This document shows, piece by piece, positions 24,792 to 34,213 of a stretch of DNA of 64,000 nt. The translations under genes were made by a program, and so were the position numbers. The DNA is from Echinicola arenosa. GTDB taxonomy: Bacteria > Bacteroidota > Bacteroidia > Cytophagales > Cyclobacteriaceae. Where the stretch lies: contig NZ_JACYTQ010000008.1 of NCBI RefSeq assembly GCF_014841125.1, positions 62,001-126,000 on the forward strand, read 5' to 3'. A model generated the notes under the pieces. The model did not search any database, had not been told where the DNA came from, and saw only the letters and a program-made list of their open reading frames with translations. The first letter of the stretch is position 1. Each line of letters begins with the position of its first letter.

Positions 24792-25205
24792 ATGAAAAAA
24801 GTAACCGGAATAGGAGGCATCTTTTTCAAATGCCAAGACCCTGATAAGATGAAAGAATGGTATGCCAAAAACCTGGGCATGAATACCGACAAGTATGGAA
24901 CCACTTTTGAGTGGCGTCAGAGTGACCATCCTGATAAAAAGGGCTTTTCCCAGTGGAGTCCATTTTCTGATCAAACCACCTACTTTCAGCCTTCGCAAAA
25001 GGAATTTATGATCAATTACCGGGTGGAGAATTTAGAGGAATTGCTCAAAGAGCTCAAGAAGGAAGGGGTGACCATCACAGATGAAATCGAAACTTACGAA
25101 TATGGAAAGTTCATCCATATTATGGATCCAGAAGGCAATAAAATTGAACTCTGGGAACCTAATGATGAAGAATATGATAAAATCCTTGAAGTAAGGACAA
25201 AATAA
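24792..25205 (+). CDS. VOC-family (glyoxalase-like) protein
   Basis: A 137-residue vicinal-oxygen-chelate protein. IGGIFFKCQDPDKMKEWYAKNLGM at the N-terminus and FIHIMDPEGNKIELWEP at the C-terminus are the family signatures. The latter contains the usual metal-ligand Glu. ATG 24792 is chosen because the earlier in-frame starts lie in low-complexity upstream sequence. The gene is convergent with the next one, with which it shares a bidirectional terminator. Confidence 0.85.
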   Translation: MKKVTGIGGIFFKCQDPDKMKEWYAKNLGMNTDKYGTTFEWRQSDHPDKKGFSQWSPFSDQTTYFQPSQKEFMINYRVENLEELLKELKKEGVTITDEIETYEYGKFIHIMDPEGNKIELWEPNDEEYDKILEVRTK

Positions 25206-25206
25206 A

Positions 25207-25253
25207 TAATCAAAACAAAGGCCAGCTCGATGAGCTGGCCTTTGTTTTGATTA
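25207..25253. terminator. Bidirectional terminator between convergent genes
   Basis: Perfect arms of 22 bp around the loop GAT (25229-25231), with A-rich and T-rich outer parts so that each strand ends in a T-run. The minus-strand gene's stop codon lies inside the right arm. It serves the VOC gene (+) and the outer-membrane-type gene (-). Confidence 0.9.
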
Positions 25254-25691
25254 ACGATCCACATTTCCAAAAACATACCGGATATTGATCCCAAAGGAGT
25301 CTGCCCTAAAATCAGTATCCTCAATGATCCAAAGTATGGGTCGCCAGTCCACACCTATCGCTAGCGGAAAGTCAAAATGATACTCTACACCTATTTCACC
25401 AGCCGCACCGAGATAAAAAGGATCATCTATCCATAAGGCAGGACCAGCTCCTACGTACCAATGCAAACCATCTACATCAGCTAAAGGTCTGTACAAAAAG
25501 TCCCAAAGTGCCTCCACTCCTACACCATGTCCGAAATTAACGTCAGCATGCACCCTACTAAACTGTCCCAAAGAAAACACTCCATCGATCGCTACATTAT
25601 TATAGCCATCACCGAAACGAATACCAAGTTCTTGTGCCTGTAAACCATAACACATCACCAAAAAGGAAAATACGAGTAATAACTTTTTCAT
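25251..25691 (-). CDS. Small exported beta-barrel-like protein
   Basis: A 146-residue protein with a signal peptide ending near LQAQ. The rest has alternating short strands with Gly/Asp turns (GIRFGDGYNNVAID; YVGAGPALWIDD; GINIRYVFG) and ends in a hydrophobic strand, as in small outer-membrane barrels. There is no recognised domain. It is the last gene on the minus strand before the VOC gene and stands alone. Confidence 0.65.
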   Translation of the reverse strand: MKKLLLVFSFLVMCYGLQAQELGIRFGDGYNNVAIDGVFSLGQFSRVHADVNFGHGVGVEALWDFLYRPLADVDGLHWYVGAGPALWIDDPFYLGAAGEIGVEYHFDFPLAIGVDWRPILWIIEDTDFRADSFGINIRYVFGNVDR

Positions 25692-25829
25692 TGTTCAATA
25701 AGTTAGGTTAAAAATACACTTCCATTAATTTAACTATTCAAAGTTAAAATATAATAGTAAGACCAATATTTTTAACTAAATATTTGACTACTTTACTGAA
25801 TTTTCCTTTTTTTTATCTCTAAACCCAAG

Positions 25830-26621
25830 TTAAACTTCCAGAAAACCTTCAAAAATCTTCACTGCTTTTCCAAAAATCTTGACCCTATCCCCTTCTTTTA
25901 AAAGTCGCATTTCTCCTTCTCGCTTACTTGCCTGATAAGCTTTTAAGCTACTCTTTCCCTCCTTCTTAAACCAATAGTCCATTAGGGCACAATGTGCAAA
26001 TCCTGTTACGGGATCTTCATTGATTCCTAAATTGGGGGCAAAATAACGGGAGTATATATCAAAATCATTATTTCCCTTTGCGGTGATAATGATACCTTGC
26101 TCACTGTGCAGGGAGAGCACATTAAATTCTGGTTCTACATATTCCAAGGTATGATAGCTTTCCAGTTCCAAAATCCAATTTCCTTTTAACGAGGCTGCTG
26201 CCACTACTTTTTGACCAAAAAAATCATCCACAAAATAAGGATGTTGACCTACTTTTGTTTCCAGCAAAGGAAAATCCATCTGGATTTCTCCTTCCACCAT
26301 ACTTACTTTCAGCTCCCCGCTTTTGGTCTGGAAACTAATTTCCTCTTGGCTGTCTACTACCTCTTCAATGTACAGCATATAGGCACTGGCCAGTGTAGCA
26401 TGACCACACAAATCCACTTCTTTCAAAGGGGTAAACCATCTCAAGTTAAAAGAAGCAGGCCCTGTTTGCTCCAAAAAAGCTGTTTCGCTTAAGTTCATTT
26501 CAGCAGCAATCAGTTGCATGCCTTCCTCTGCCAATGGACCTGGTAAGAGGCAAATAGCAGCTGGATTACCAGAAAAGGGGGTGTCTGTAAAAGCATCTAC
26601 TGTCACTATGGGAAGTTGCAT
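25830..26621 (-). CDS. PhzF-family isomerase-like protein
   Basis: A 263-residue protein of the PhzF/diaminopimelate-epimerase fold. The catalytic Glu region is LSETAFL (Glu46). VDAFTDTPFSGNPAA at the N-terminus, DLCGHATLASAY and the C-terminal NEDPVTGFAHCAL stretch are standard. Outside phenazine pathways the substrate of these enzymes is generally unknown. It is on the same strand as, and downstream of, the pncA/pncB group with a 56-base gap. Confidence 0.9.
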   Translation of the reverse strand: MQLPIVTVDAFTDTPFSGNPAAICLLPGPLAEEGMQLIAAEMNLSETAFLEQTGPASFNLRWFTPLKEVDLCGHATLASAYMLYIEEVVDSQEEISFQTKSGELKVSMVEGEIQMDFPLLETKVGQHPYFVDDFFGQKVVAAASLKGNWILELESYHTLEYVEPEFNVLSLHSEQGIIITAKGNNDFDIYSRYFAPNLGINEDPVTGFAHCALMDYWFKKEGKSSLKAYQASKREGEMRLLKEGDRVKIFGKAVKIFEGFLEV

Positions 26622-26677
26622 ATTCTAGGCGTTTAAAAGTGGGAAAGGATTATGGATATAATTTAAAGATAAGTGAA

Positions 26678-27295
26678 TTAAAAAGAAACAGCTTGGCTCA
26701 AAAGCACTTCTGCACCTGATTTGTTCATTTCTTTTAAGGCATTGTCATAATCGTTTGGTGACAAGTTGACCGCCTTGGTGGCATCCTTGATCAAATAGGT
26801 ATCAAAACCTTCTTTTAAGGCATCCAACACAGTGAATTTGACGCAATAATCTGCTGCCAATCCGGTAACATAGACATCAGTAATACCATTTTCATGAAGA
26901 AATGCGGTAAGGCCAGTGTCTTCCTTTTTCTTGTTATCAAAAAAACCGCTGTAGGAATCCACCAAGGGGTTCAGTCCTTTTCTAAAAACCTTTTTCCATT
27001 TGCTACGGTCTAGGGCAGCATGAAATTCAGCCCCTTCACTCTCCTGCACACAATGTACTGGCCATAGCATCTGGTCCGTTCCGCCAAGCTTGATCACTTC
27101 TCCAGGCTTTTTCCCGGTATGATTGGCTGCAAAACTCTTGTGGTCAGCCGGATGCCAGTCTTGGGTGGCAATGATAAAATCAAATTTCTCCTGTAGCTTA
27201 TTGATGATCGGAATGATCTTATCCCCTTCAGTCACAGCCAAAGCACCTCCTGGAAGGAAATCATTTTGGACATCAACAATCAGTAATGCTTCCAT
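26678..27295 (-). CDS. pncA: Nicotinamidase (pyrazinamidase)
   Basis: Hydrolyses nicotinamide to nicotinate in NAD salvage; cytoplasmic. It has 205 residues. Catalytic residues visible are Asp8 in VDVQNDF, a Lys in the KKVFRKG stretch near residue 105 and Cys151 in GLAADYCVKFT. The metal-binding group is in DWHPADH (Asp46, His48, His52). It lies just downstream of pncB on the same strand (36 bases), the enzyme that uses its product, so the pair forms a salvage operon. Confidence 0.94.
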   Translation of the reverse strand: MEALLIVDVQNDFLPGGALAVTEGDKIIPIINKLQEKFDFIIATQDWHPADHKSFAANHTGKKPGEVIKLGGTDQMLWPVHCVQESEGAEFHAALDRSKWKKVFRKGLNPLVDSYSGFFDNKKKEDTGLTAFLHENGITDVYVTGLAADYCVKFTVLDALKEGFDTYLIKDATKAVNLSPNDYDNALKEMNKSGAEVLLSQAVSF

Positions 27296-27331
27296 AGGAA
27301 TGTTTATTTTTATTTCAGCAATTCCTATAAG

Positions 27332-28807
27332 TTAATTATAGTTTTTTGCTTTCAAAACCAAATCCGTTCTTAGGTGATACAGGGATTCTTCCAATCCAAC
27401 CGGATAAATATGTGGATTGATCAATCGCTTATGCGCTTTGTCAAACCGGTCCAAATTGGCCAATGTCCTGTTTCTAATCTCATCCAATTGTGGACGGGTA
27501 TACACCTTTTTACCTTTCTTAAAAATGGGTACCAGCAGGGTTTTGCTTTCCATACTTTCCGGTTTTATTTTTTTCCTTTTGGTAGGGTCATAAGGATCTA
27601 TGATGGTAACTTCTTCTTGAAGCCCTTGATCGCTTTCCAAAAATATCATATCCGAAACTGCCTTCCCATTTTTATAAAAACGCTTCACATTATGGAAACC
27701 AGGAATATTGATCTTAATGGATTGTTGGGAAACCTTTACTTTCGGCACCCAGATGCCTGAACTGTCCTTTAAAGCTGCCATTTTGTACACTGCCCCTAAA
27801 GCAGGCTGGTCATAGGCCGTTACTAGTTTGGTACCAATTCCCCAAATGTCAATGGAAGCTTCCTGCATCTTCAAAGAAGACAAAATATGCTCATCCAGAT
27901 CATTGCTGGCCACTACTTTGGTATCCTTGAATCCAGCCTCATCTAATAACTCCCTGGCCATATTGCTGTAATAAGCCAAATCCCCGGAATCAATTCGCAC
28001 CCCCAACAACTTCTTTCCTCTGGCCTCCAAAGCCCTGCCCACTTTGATGGCATTTTGGACTCCCCTAATGGTATCATAAGTATCCACCAGGAAAATACAA
28101 TTATCCGGAAAGGCATCGGCATAAGCCTCAAAGGCTTCAATTTCACTTTCAAATGCCATGATCCAACTGTGCGCATGAGTACCCGAAACAGGTATCCCAA
28201 AGAGTTTTCCAGCCATCACATTACTGGTGGATGAACATCCTCCAATGTAGCTTGCCCTACTGGCAGCCAAAGCCCCATCAATCCCCTGTGCCCTTCTCAA
28301 GCCAAATTCCAGAACAGTATCTCCTTTTGCTTCTAAAGTTATTCTAGCCGCTTTGGTGGCCACCAAAGTCTGAAAGTTGATGATATTGAGCATTGGGGTC
28401 TCCAACAGTTGGCATTGCAATAAAGGCCCTTTTACCCTGATCAAAGGAGTATTGGGAAAAACCACAGCTCCCTCTTCTACAGCGTCGATGTCACACGAAA
28501 ATTCCAAATTACGTAAATACTGAATAAACTCTGGGTCAAATGTAGGCTCGCCACTTTCCAATGTCATCTCTTGAAGATAGGCCAAGTCATTTTCATCAAA
28601 CTTGAAATTCCTGCAATAGTCTATCACATAGTCCAAGCCAGCTGCTATGGTAAAACCACTTTGGAAAGGGTTTTTTCTAAAAAACAAATTAAATACAGCT
28701 TCCTGTTCAGCCTTTCCAGACTTCCAATAAGCATAGGCCATGGTCAATTGATAAAAATCCGTCAATAAGGCCAGTGAACCTTGGTACAAATCCCGGGTAA
28801 TCTTCAT
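27332..28807 (-). CDS. pncB: Nicotinate phosphoribosyltransferase
   Basis: Converts nicotinate and PRPP to nicotinate mononucleotide with ATP help. The 491-residue protein shows LTDFYQLTMAYAYWKSG near the N-terminus, FGLRRAQGIDGALAASRASYIGG and VSGTHAHSWIMAFE, the latter holding the His that becomes phosphorylated in the family. VRIDSGDLAYY is the PRPP-side motif. The stop of the EamA transporter gene lies directly next to its start, so pncB, pncA and possibly the transporter share a transcript. Confidence 0.95.
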   Translation of the reverse strand: MKITRDLYQGSLALLTDFYQLTMAYAYWKSGKAEQEAVFNLFFRKNPFQSGFTIAAGLDYVIDYCRNFKFDENDLAYLQEMTLESGEPTFDPEFIQYLRNLEFSCDIDAVEEGAVVFPNTPLIRVKGPLLQCQLLETPMLNIINFQTLVATKAARITLEAKGDTVLEFGLRRAQGIDGALAASRASYIGGCSSTSNVMAGKLFGIPVSGTHAHSWIMAFESEIEAFEAYADAFPDNCIFLVDTYDTIRGVQNAIKVGRALEARGKKLLGVRIDSGDLAYYSNMARELLDEAGFKDTKVVASNDLDEHILSSLKMQEASIDIWGIGTKLVTAYDQPALGAVYKMAALKDSSGIWVPKVKVSQQSIKINIPGFHNVKRFYKNGKAVSDMIFLESDQGLQEEVTIIDPYDPTKRKKIKPESMESKTLLVPIFKKGKKVYTRPQLDEIRNRTLANLDRFDKAHKRLINPHIYPVGLEESLYHLRTDLVLKAKNYN

Positions 28808-29635
28808 TTATTTAGATCTAATATTTAAAATAACACCTAACAGCACCAAACCCATTCCTAAATAAGTAAGCAAGTTAAAGGTTTCACCGAAAAAGATAAA
28901 ACCAAAAAACAATGCATATACAATTCCAATATAATTTAAGCTCGTAATCTTGGCGAGATTGGCATGTTGATAAGCTAGTGTCATATAATATTGGGCCAGT
29001 TGGGTGAAAATGCCTATGCCTAAAAGCAAAAGCCAATCCCACCCCATTGGCATTACCCAATTAAAGTAGCTCCAAACCCCAACAATCGGCAAGGTGACCA
29101 AAGGGAAGTAAAAGACAATCACCAATGGATGTTCGCTGCCTTTTAGTTTTCGAATAATATTATAAGCTAACCCTGCAAAGAATCCAGAAGCCACGCCTAT
29201 CAGGGTATACATTATGGATATCCTTGGATCAAAACCTTCGATAACCAAAACCCCTCCAAAGGCAATTGCGAAATACAGGAAACGGATAGGTTTAACCTTT
29301 TCCTTCACAATGAAAATGCCTAGAATAGTCGTAAATATGGGTGATAGGTACTGCAAGGTAACCGCACTGGCCAAGGGGATATTCTGCAAGGTATAAAAGA
29401 AAGTGATTAACCCTAGGGCACCTGAAGCCCCTCTTAGGATCAATAGTTTTTTATTATTGCCGAACAAGGGCACATCCTGTTTTTTGAGAATCAAATAACT
29501 GGCGACCAGGCTAAACAGTGACCTGAAAAATACAATTTCTACCGCTGGTAGATGAGGGATGTACTTCACCATCACTTGCATGATGGCAAAAAAAATCCCT
29601 GCTAGCAGCATGTGCTGAACACTTTTTTGGCTCAA
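28808..29635 (-). CDS. EamA-family (DMT) transporter
   Basis: A 275-residue membrane protein with ten predicted hydrophobic segments and the duplicated five-span arrangement of the drug/metabolite transporter superfamily. FRSLFSLVASYLILKK in the first half and the ending GMGLVLLGVILNI are typical. The stop abuts the pncB start at 28807, so they are co-transcribed. Its substrate is not readable; uptake or release of a pyridine or related metabolite would fit the context but is only a guess. Confidence 0.87.
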   Translation of the reverse strand: MSQKSVQHMLLAGIFFAIMQVMVKYIPHLPAVEIVFFRSLFSLVASYLILKKQDVPLFGNNKKLLILRGASGALGLITFFYTLQNIPLASAVTLQYLSPIFTTILGIFIVKEKVKPIRFLYFAIAFGGVLVIEGFDPRISIMYTLIGVASGFFAGLAYNIIRKLKGSEHPLVIVFYFPLVTLPIVGVWSYFNWVMPMGWDWLLLLGIGIFTQLAQYYMTLAYQHANLAKITSLNYIGIVYALFFGFIFFGETFNLLTYLGMGLVLLGVILNIRSK

Positions 29636-29712
29636 AACGGAAAAGGTTAGTTTATCGATTCAATTTTAGTTGCAATCAATAAATTGGAGAATTGGTTCCT
29701 AAGAAATGAAAT

Positions 29713-30951
29713 TTAAACGGCTTTTGTACTTTGCTCCTCTTCCTCTTTTTCTTTTTCCTCAGCGGCTTTCTTTTGTTCTTCTTCGGCTTTTTCAGGATTA
29801 CTGATAATCACGCCAAACATCATGACCAGCACCGTCAGTACAATCACTTGGATAATCAAGGACTTATTGACAATACCAATATTGTTGATAGGACTGATGG
29901 AAAGGAAAAGCAAAACGGTGATCAAGCCCCGTGGCGCAACAAATAGCAAAGGCTTAAGTGGCAGGTTGCTCAGCTTTAATTGTAAGGCCCGCAAAATGAA
30001 TATGAGGACGACAATTCCAACTGACCAAACCAAAGTAGTAGTATTGAGAATCTCCGATGTTTCCAGCAAATAACCGAATAACAAAAAGAACAAAGACCTG
30101 ATCAAAAAGGTAGCTTCTATCGTCAACTCTTTGAATTTTTGCACCTCTTTGTTCAAAATATCTGTCCTAAACACATCAAAGAACTTCAAGTTGTGCAGTT
30201 CATTCAAGTTCCCAATGGATAAACCGAAAATCAAAATAAAGATCAAAGCCGGTAAATGGTAAACATAGGAAATCGCATAAATCAATATCGTCAAAAGGAT
30301 AATAGGGACAAACTTGATATGGTGCTCCAACCTGCTCAAAAGGAATGATAAGCCGATAGTAGCCACAAAGGAAATGACACATATAACGACCAGCTGCAAC
30401 CCAAACATTCCAAAGGAATCAACCCCAAAGGTTTCATTTCTGAGAATAAAGTTGAAAAACACCACCCCAAGGATGTCGGAAAGGCTACTTTCATAAATCA
30501 CAAATTCCTTGTTGGAAGTGGACAAGTTTCTCACACTCGGAATAGCTATGGCACTACTGATGACGCAAAGCGGGATAGCATTGATCAAACTGTCCCTAAA
30601 AGTATAACCTCCATATTGCTCAAAAATATAAGCCATCAGAAAAGAAAGCGCCAATAAAGGAGCCAATGCACCCAAAAAAGACTTTTTGATCAAAGTTACC
30701 TTGGACTTGTTCAATTCAAGTTCCAAAGAGCCCTCCAGCACGATCAAGATCAAACCTGTAGTTCCAAGAATCGGTAAAATAGAAGAAAGGTCAGGCAACT
30801 TTAACTCAAAGAGCATAGTACCCTGTCTCACGAGCCAGCCTAAAAGCAATAGCAAAATCACTGAAGGAATCTTTGTTTTCTTAAAGCTATAATCAAACAA
30901 ATATGCTATCAGCAATAGGGTACATAAAGTGATAATGATCGTTGTGGTCAT
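29713..30951 (-). CDS. Cation:proton antiporter (CPA1-like)
   Basis: A 412-residue membrane protein with about eleven to twelve hydrophobic segments, beginning with LIAYLFDYSFKKTKIPSVILL and containing the conserved middle region SSAIAIPSVR and LSDILGVVFFNF, as in sodium/proton exchangers. The C-terminal 30 residues are a highly charged Glu/Lys tail. It likely contributes to pH or sodium homeostasis, plausible for a marine organism. It is a single gene; 305 bases upstream separate it from bcp. Confidence 0.85.
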   Translation of the reverse strand: MTTTIIITLCTLLLIAYLFDYSFKKTKIPSVILLLLLGWLVRQGTMLFELKLPDLSSILPILGTTGLILIVLEGSLELELNKSKVTLIKKSFLGALAPLLALSFLMAYIFEQYGGYTFRDSLINAIPLCVISSAIAIPSVRNLSTSNKEFVIYESSLSDILGVVFFNFILRNETFGVDSFGMFGLQLVVICVISFVATIGLSFLLSRLEHHIKFVPIILLTILIYAISYVYHLPALIFILIFGLSIGNLNELHNLKFFDVFRTDILNKEVQKFKELTIEATFLIRSLFFLLFGYLLETSEILNTTTLVWSVGIVVLIFILRALQLKLSNLPLKPLLFVAPRGLITVLLFLSISPINNIGIVNKSLIIQVIVLTVLVMMFGVIISNPEKAEEEQKKAAEEKEKEEEEQSTKAV

Positions 30952-31256
30952 TCTAAATACTTTAATTATATGAAACTGAAAACTGCCCTAAATCACAGTT
31001 TTACAGCTGAATAATTTCGGTCACCATGGAGATAATTGGCCCTATAATAGGTGCCATATTACTCAAAAATAATCATTCTTAACTAATATCAATAGACTCC
31101 ATACAATTGTAATAATAGCTCAAAACTTTTAAAAAAAGTTTCCGAGCCCTTAAAAACACGATCTTTTATGAACAACTTTTTAAAAATTTTGTTTATCAAA
31201 TTGCGCAGACAGCGCAGGTAGTACAGCATTTTGTTTCAATTAAACCAACTTGATTC
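30952..31256. other. Divergent intergenic region
   Basis: 305 AT-rich bases between the antiporter (-) and bcp (+). They must hold both promoters; I could not pick out a clear TAnnTTTG box. GCGCAGACAGCGCAGG near 31203-31218 is a short direct repeat. Confidence 0.35.
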
Positions 31257-31715
31257 ATGGCATTAAAATCGCAAACCAAGGCACCTAATTTTTCATTGTC
31301 ATCAACTTCTGAAAAGACCTTTACCCTCTCTGAAGACTTTAAAGGAAAATCATGTTTGATCTTCTTTTACCCAAAAGACCAGACCAGTGGCTGTACCAAG
31401 GAAGTCTGCAGTTTCAGGGACAATTTTCAACTATTCAAATCATTGGATATACCTATTGTCGGCATCAGTAGGGATTCCATAGAAAGTCATGAAACCTTCA
31501 AAAAAATGCATCAGTTGCCTTTTGAACTTCTCAGTGATACAGATGGAAAAGTTTGCAAAGCATATGATGCCCTGATGCCAATCATTAAAATGCCTAAAAG
31601 AATCACTTACCTATTGGACAAAGAACATCGAATCGTAGCTTTTCATGAGGGCTTGTTAGATGGTCCAGCACATGTAAAAGCCATGATGGAAGAAGTGAAA
31701 GATTTTGCGAGATAA
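31257..31715 (+). CDS. bcp: Thioredoxin-dependent peroxiredoxin, BCP/PrxQ type
   Basis: A 152-residue peroxiredoxin. PKDQTSGCTKEVCSF gives the peroxidatic Cys46 and the resolving Cys51 five residues later, the PrxQ/BCP pattern that forms an intramolecular disulfide and is reduced by thioredoxin. It detoxifies hydroperoxides in the cytoplasm. It is transcribed convergently with the ABC ATPase gene and is the second peroxiredoxin in the window. Confidence 0.93.
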   Translation: MALKSQTKAPNFSLSSTSEKTFTLSEDFKGKSCLIFFYPKDQTSGCTKEVCSFRDNFQLFKSLDIPIVGISRDSIESHETFKKMHQLPFELLSDTDGKVCKAYDALMPIIKMPKRITYLLDKEHRIVAFHEGLLDGPAHVKAMMEEVKDFAR

Positions 31716-31747
31716 CACGAACGGATAAAAATCCTTGTTTTAAACTA

Positions 31748-32404
31748 TTATTCTGAAATAATCAAGCCATCCTGCATGGTCAGCATGCGGTCAGCCATCT
31801 GTGCCAGTTCCCTGTTGTGTGTAACAATGACAAAGGACTGGCCAAATTGATCTCTTAGCTTAAAAAACAATTCATGAAGGGCTTCAGCACTTTGGGTATC
31901 CAGGTTACCGCTGGGCTCATCCGCAAAGATGATTTTAGGTTCGTTGATCAAAGCCCTGGCCACAGCCACTCTTTGCTGCTCCCCCCCACTGAGTTCTGAA
32001 GGTTTGTGTTGCATCCTCCCTTCTATTCCCAATAGCACTGCCAGTTCTTTGGCTTTTTCTTTAAGCTTGGCCTCATCTTTTTGGGCGATCAAACCTGGAA
32101 TAATGATATTTTCCTCAGCAGTAAATTCTGGAAGAAGATTGTGAAACTGAAAAATAAAACCAATTTCCGTGTTGCGATAGGCAGCTAGCTTATCCCCTTT
32201 CAGCTTGGAGATTTCCTTGTCACCAACGGTCACCTCACCTTGGTCAGCCTTATCCAATGTGCCCAAGATGTGCAAAAGCGTACTTTTTCCAGCTCCGGAG
32301 GCACCCACTATTGAAACGATTTCCCCAGAACTGATGCTAACATCCACACCCTTAAGAACATGGAGGTCGCCGTAATATTTTTGTATGCCTTGCGCTTTTA
32401 ACAT
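31748..32404 (-). CDS. ABC transporter ATP-binding protein, LolD/MacB-like
   Basis: A 218-residue ATPase. Walker A is GASGAGKST, the signature is LSGGEQQRVAVARAL and Walker B is IIFADEPSGNLD, followed by the H-loop VTHNREL. EFTAEENIIIPGL and the small size place it with the LolD/FtsE/MacB-type exporters, for instance lipoprotein release. No permease gene is next to it. A longer upstream frame exists, but ATG 32404 gives the family N-terminus MLKAQGIQKYY. Confidence 0.9.
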   Translation of the reverse strand: MLKAQGIQKYYGDLHVLKGVDVSISSGEIVSIVGASGAGKSTLLHILGTLDKADQGEVTVGDKEISKLKGDKLAAYRNTEIGFIFQFHNLLPEFTAEENIIIPGLIAQKDEAKLKEKAKELAVLLGIEGRMQHKPSELSGGEQQRVAVARALINEPKIIFADEPSGNLDTQSAEALHELFFKLRDQFGQSFVIVTHNRELAQMADRMLTMQDGLIISE

Positions 32405-32544
32405 GATCGGTAATTTGAGAGTTTTCAAAGATAAAACTATTTGACGGATAAGTTCAAAAATGCATTTATTTTGGGAAAAAGACCGACTTAATCCTTGAAT
32501 AAACGAAGCTTGGTACTTAACTTCGGGCAAAAATTTTCGCTAGG

Positions 32545-33762
32545 ATGAATATACACGAATATCAAGCTAAAGAAGTTCTTAAGGGTTACGGTGTTAAAAT
32601 TCAAGAGGGTATTGTAGCCAATACTCCTGAAGCAGCACTAGAAGCAGCCAAGCAACTCAACGCAGAAACAGGTACCTCATGGTATGTGATCAAAGCACAA
32701 ATCCATGCAGGTGGACGTGGTAAAGGTAAAATTCAGCAAACCGGTTCTAATGGAGTGGTTTTGGCCAAGAAGTTGGACGAGGTGACTGAAAAAGCCAAAA
32801 ACATCCTAGGAGGAACCTTGGTAACACACCAAACCGGTCCTGAAGGAAAAACTGTCAACAAAGTGCTAGTAGCTCAGGATGTTTATTATCCTGGTGACTC
32901 AGAGCCTAAAGAATATTACTTATCTATCCTATTGGACAGAGCCAAAGGATGCAATGTGATCATGGCCTCTACCGAAGGTGGAATGGACATTGAGGAAGTA
33001 GCTGAAAAGACTCCAGAAAAAATCATCAAAGAGTGGATCGATCCTAAAGTAGGTCTTCAAGCTTTCCAAGCTAGAAAAGTAGCTTTTGCGCTTGGCTTGA
33101 CTGGAAATGCATTTAAGGAAATGGTGAAGTTTATCTCTGCTTTGTACAAAGCTTATGATGCTACTGACTCTTCCCAATTTGAGATCAACCCTGTGTTGAA
33201 AACTTCTGACGACCAGATTTTGGCCGTTGATGCCAAGGTAAACTTGGACGACAACGCGCTTTACAGACATAGAAACTTGGCTGAACTAAGAGACATTTCT
33301 GAGGAGGACCCTTTGGAAGTAGAAGCCGGAAAATCTGACCTTAACTATGTGAAGCTAGACGGAAACGTTGGCTGTATGGTAAACGGTGCTGGTCTGGCCA
33401 TGGCCACCATGGATATGATCAAATTGTCAGGTGGTGAGCCTGCCAACTTCCTTGACGTGGGAGGTGGAGCCAATGCTACTACTGTGGAAGCTGGTTTTAG
33501 AATCATCTTGAAAGATCCAAATGTAAAAGCGATCTTGATCAACGTGTTTGGTGGTATCGTAAGATGCGACAGAATCGCCAGTGGTGTGGTAGAAGCCTAT
33601 AAATCAATTGGTGATATCCAAATCCCAATCATTGTAAGATTACAAGGAACCAATGCGGAAGAAGGTGCCAGAATCATTGATGAATCAGGCCTAAAAGTAG
33701 CTTCAGCAATCACCTTGAAAGAAGCAGCAGAAAAAGTACAAGAAGTGCTTAAAAACGCATAA
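32545..33762 (+). CDS. sucC: Succinyl-CoA synthetase, beta subunit (ADP-forming)
   Basis: TCA-cycle enzyme forming succinate and ATP from succinyl-CoA, together with the alpha subunit SucD (not in this window). The 405-residue protein has an N-terminal ATP-grasp domain ([30 protein letters not shown]) and the C-terminal CoA-binding flavodoxin-like domain ([19 protein letters not shown]). It is preferentially encoded with clean codons typical of a highly expressed gene. A 12-bp inverted repeat follows the stop before the tRNA gene. Confidence 0.96.
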   Translation: MNIHEYQAKEVLKGYGVKIQEGIVANTPEAALEAAKQLNAETGTSWYVIKAQIHAGGRGKGKIQQTGSNGVVLAKKLDEVTEKAKNILGGTLVTHQTGPEGKTVNKVLVAQDVYYPGDSEPKEYYLSILLDRAKGCNVIMASTEGGMDIEEVAEKTPEKIIKEWIDPKVGLQAFQARKVAFALGLTGNAFKEMVKFISALYKAYDATDSSQFEINPVLKTSDDQILAVDAKVNLDDNALYRHRNLAELRDISEEDPLEVEAGKSDLNYVKLDGNVGCMVNGAGLAMATMDMIKLSGGEPANFLDVGGGANATTVEAGFRIILKDPNVKAILINVFGGIVRCDRIASGVVEAYKSIGDIQIPIIVRLQGTNAEEGARIIDESGLKVASAITLKEAAEKVQEVLKNA

Positions 33763-33770
33763 TAAAAGTC

Positions 33771-33778
33771 TATATTTG
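33771..33778 (+). promoter_or_regulatory. Bacteroidota-type -7 box in front of tRNA-Arg
   Basis: TATATTTG matches the TAnnTTTG -7 consensus of the Bacteroidota primary sigma factor, 41 bases before the tRNA. The -33 region is poor (only TTA where TTG is expected). It would fire the tRNA independently of sucC. Confidence 0.45.
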
Positions 33779-33780
33779 TA

Positions 33781-33813
33781 GCCGATTTGAAAGCAGCCTG
33801 TTTTCAAATCGGC
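33781..33813 (+). repeat. Inverted repeat between sucC and tRNA-Arg
   Basis: GCCGATTTGAAA and TTTCAAATCGGC are exact complements around a 9-nt loop. No T-run follows, so it is more likely a processing or stability hairpin, or a weak terminator of sucC, than a strong terminator. Confidence 0.55.
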
Positions 33814-33818
33814 CTCAA

Positions 33819-33892
33819 GCGCGCGTAGTTCAACTGGATAGAATATCGGATTTCGGCTCCGAGGGTTGAGGGTTCGAATCCTTCCGCGCGTA
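33819..33892 (+). tRNA. tRNA-Arg (anticodon TCG)
   Basis: 74 bases that fold into a full cloverleaf: acceptor GCGCGCG with CGCGCGT (one G-U), D-arm GTTC/GAAT, anticodon stem TCGGA/TCCGA with loop TTTCGGC (anticodon TCG), T-arm GAGGG/CCTTC with TTCGAAT, discriminator A. No encoded CCA. A TAnnTTTG box precedes it and a strong terminator follows. Confidence 0.93.
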
Positions 33893-33895
33893 CTC

Positions 33896-33933
33896 AAACC
33901 TCCCAATGGTAATCATTGGGAGGTTTTATTTTT
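33896..33933 (+). terminator. Terminator after tRNA-Arg
   Basis: AAACCTCCCAATG and CATTGGGAGGTTT are perfect 13-bp arms around GTAAT, followed by TATTTTT. Confidence 0.9.
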
Positions 33934-34213
33934 ATAGGCCTTATATAGTAAAATAATAAAGCTATTGGCCCACAGATGGATACAAATTTGATTATCAACT
34001 CATTACCTATCAGTGTTCACTCTTTTTATCTGTGGGTAAAAATCCTTATTCTTATAGAGAAAGAAATCATTCCTAAACCTTTAAAGGCATTTCATAATTT
34101 CTTTCATTTTATTTTCTATTAACAAAAATTATCTTCATTTCCCTTTCTTTATAGCAAATTTATATGTTAATTGATCAGTCCTTTTGGACTAAGAATTTTA
34201 TTGCGACAAACAT
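33934..34213. other. Gap upstream of the PhoD-like gene
   Basis: About 280 AT-rich bases. CCCACAGAT (33969-33977) and ATCTGTGGG (34028-34036) form a distant inverted repeat related to the ATCTGTGG motif at 14353. No gene is seen. Confidence 0.4.
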
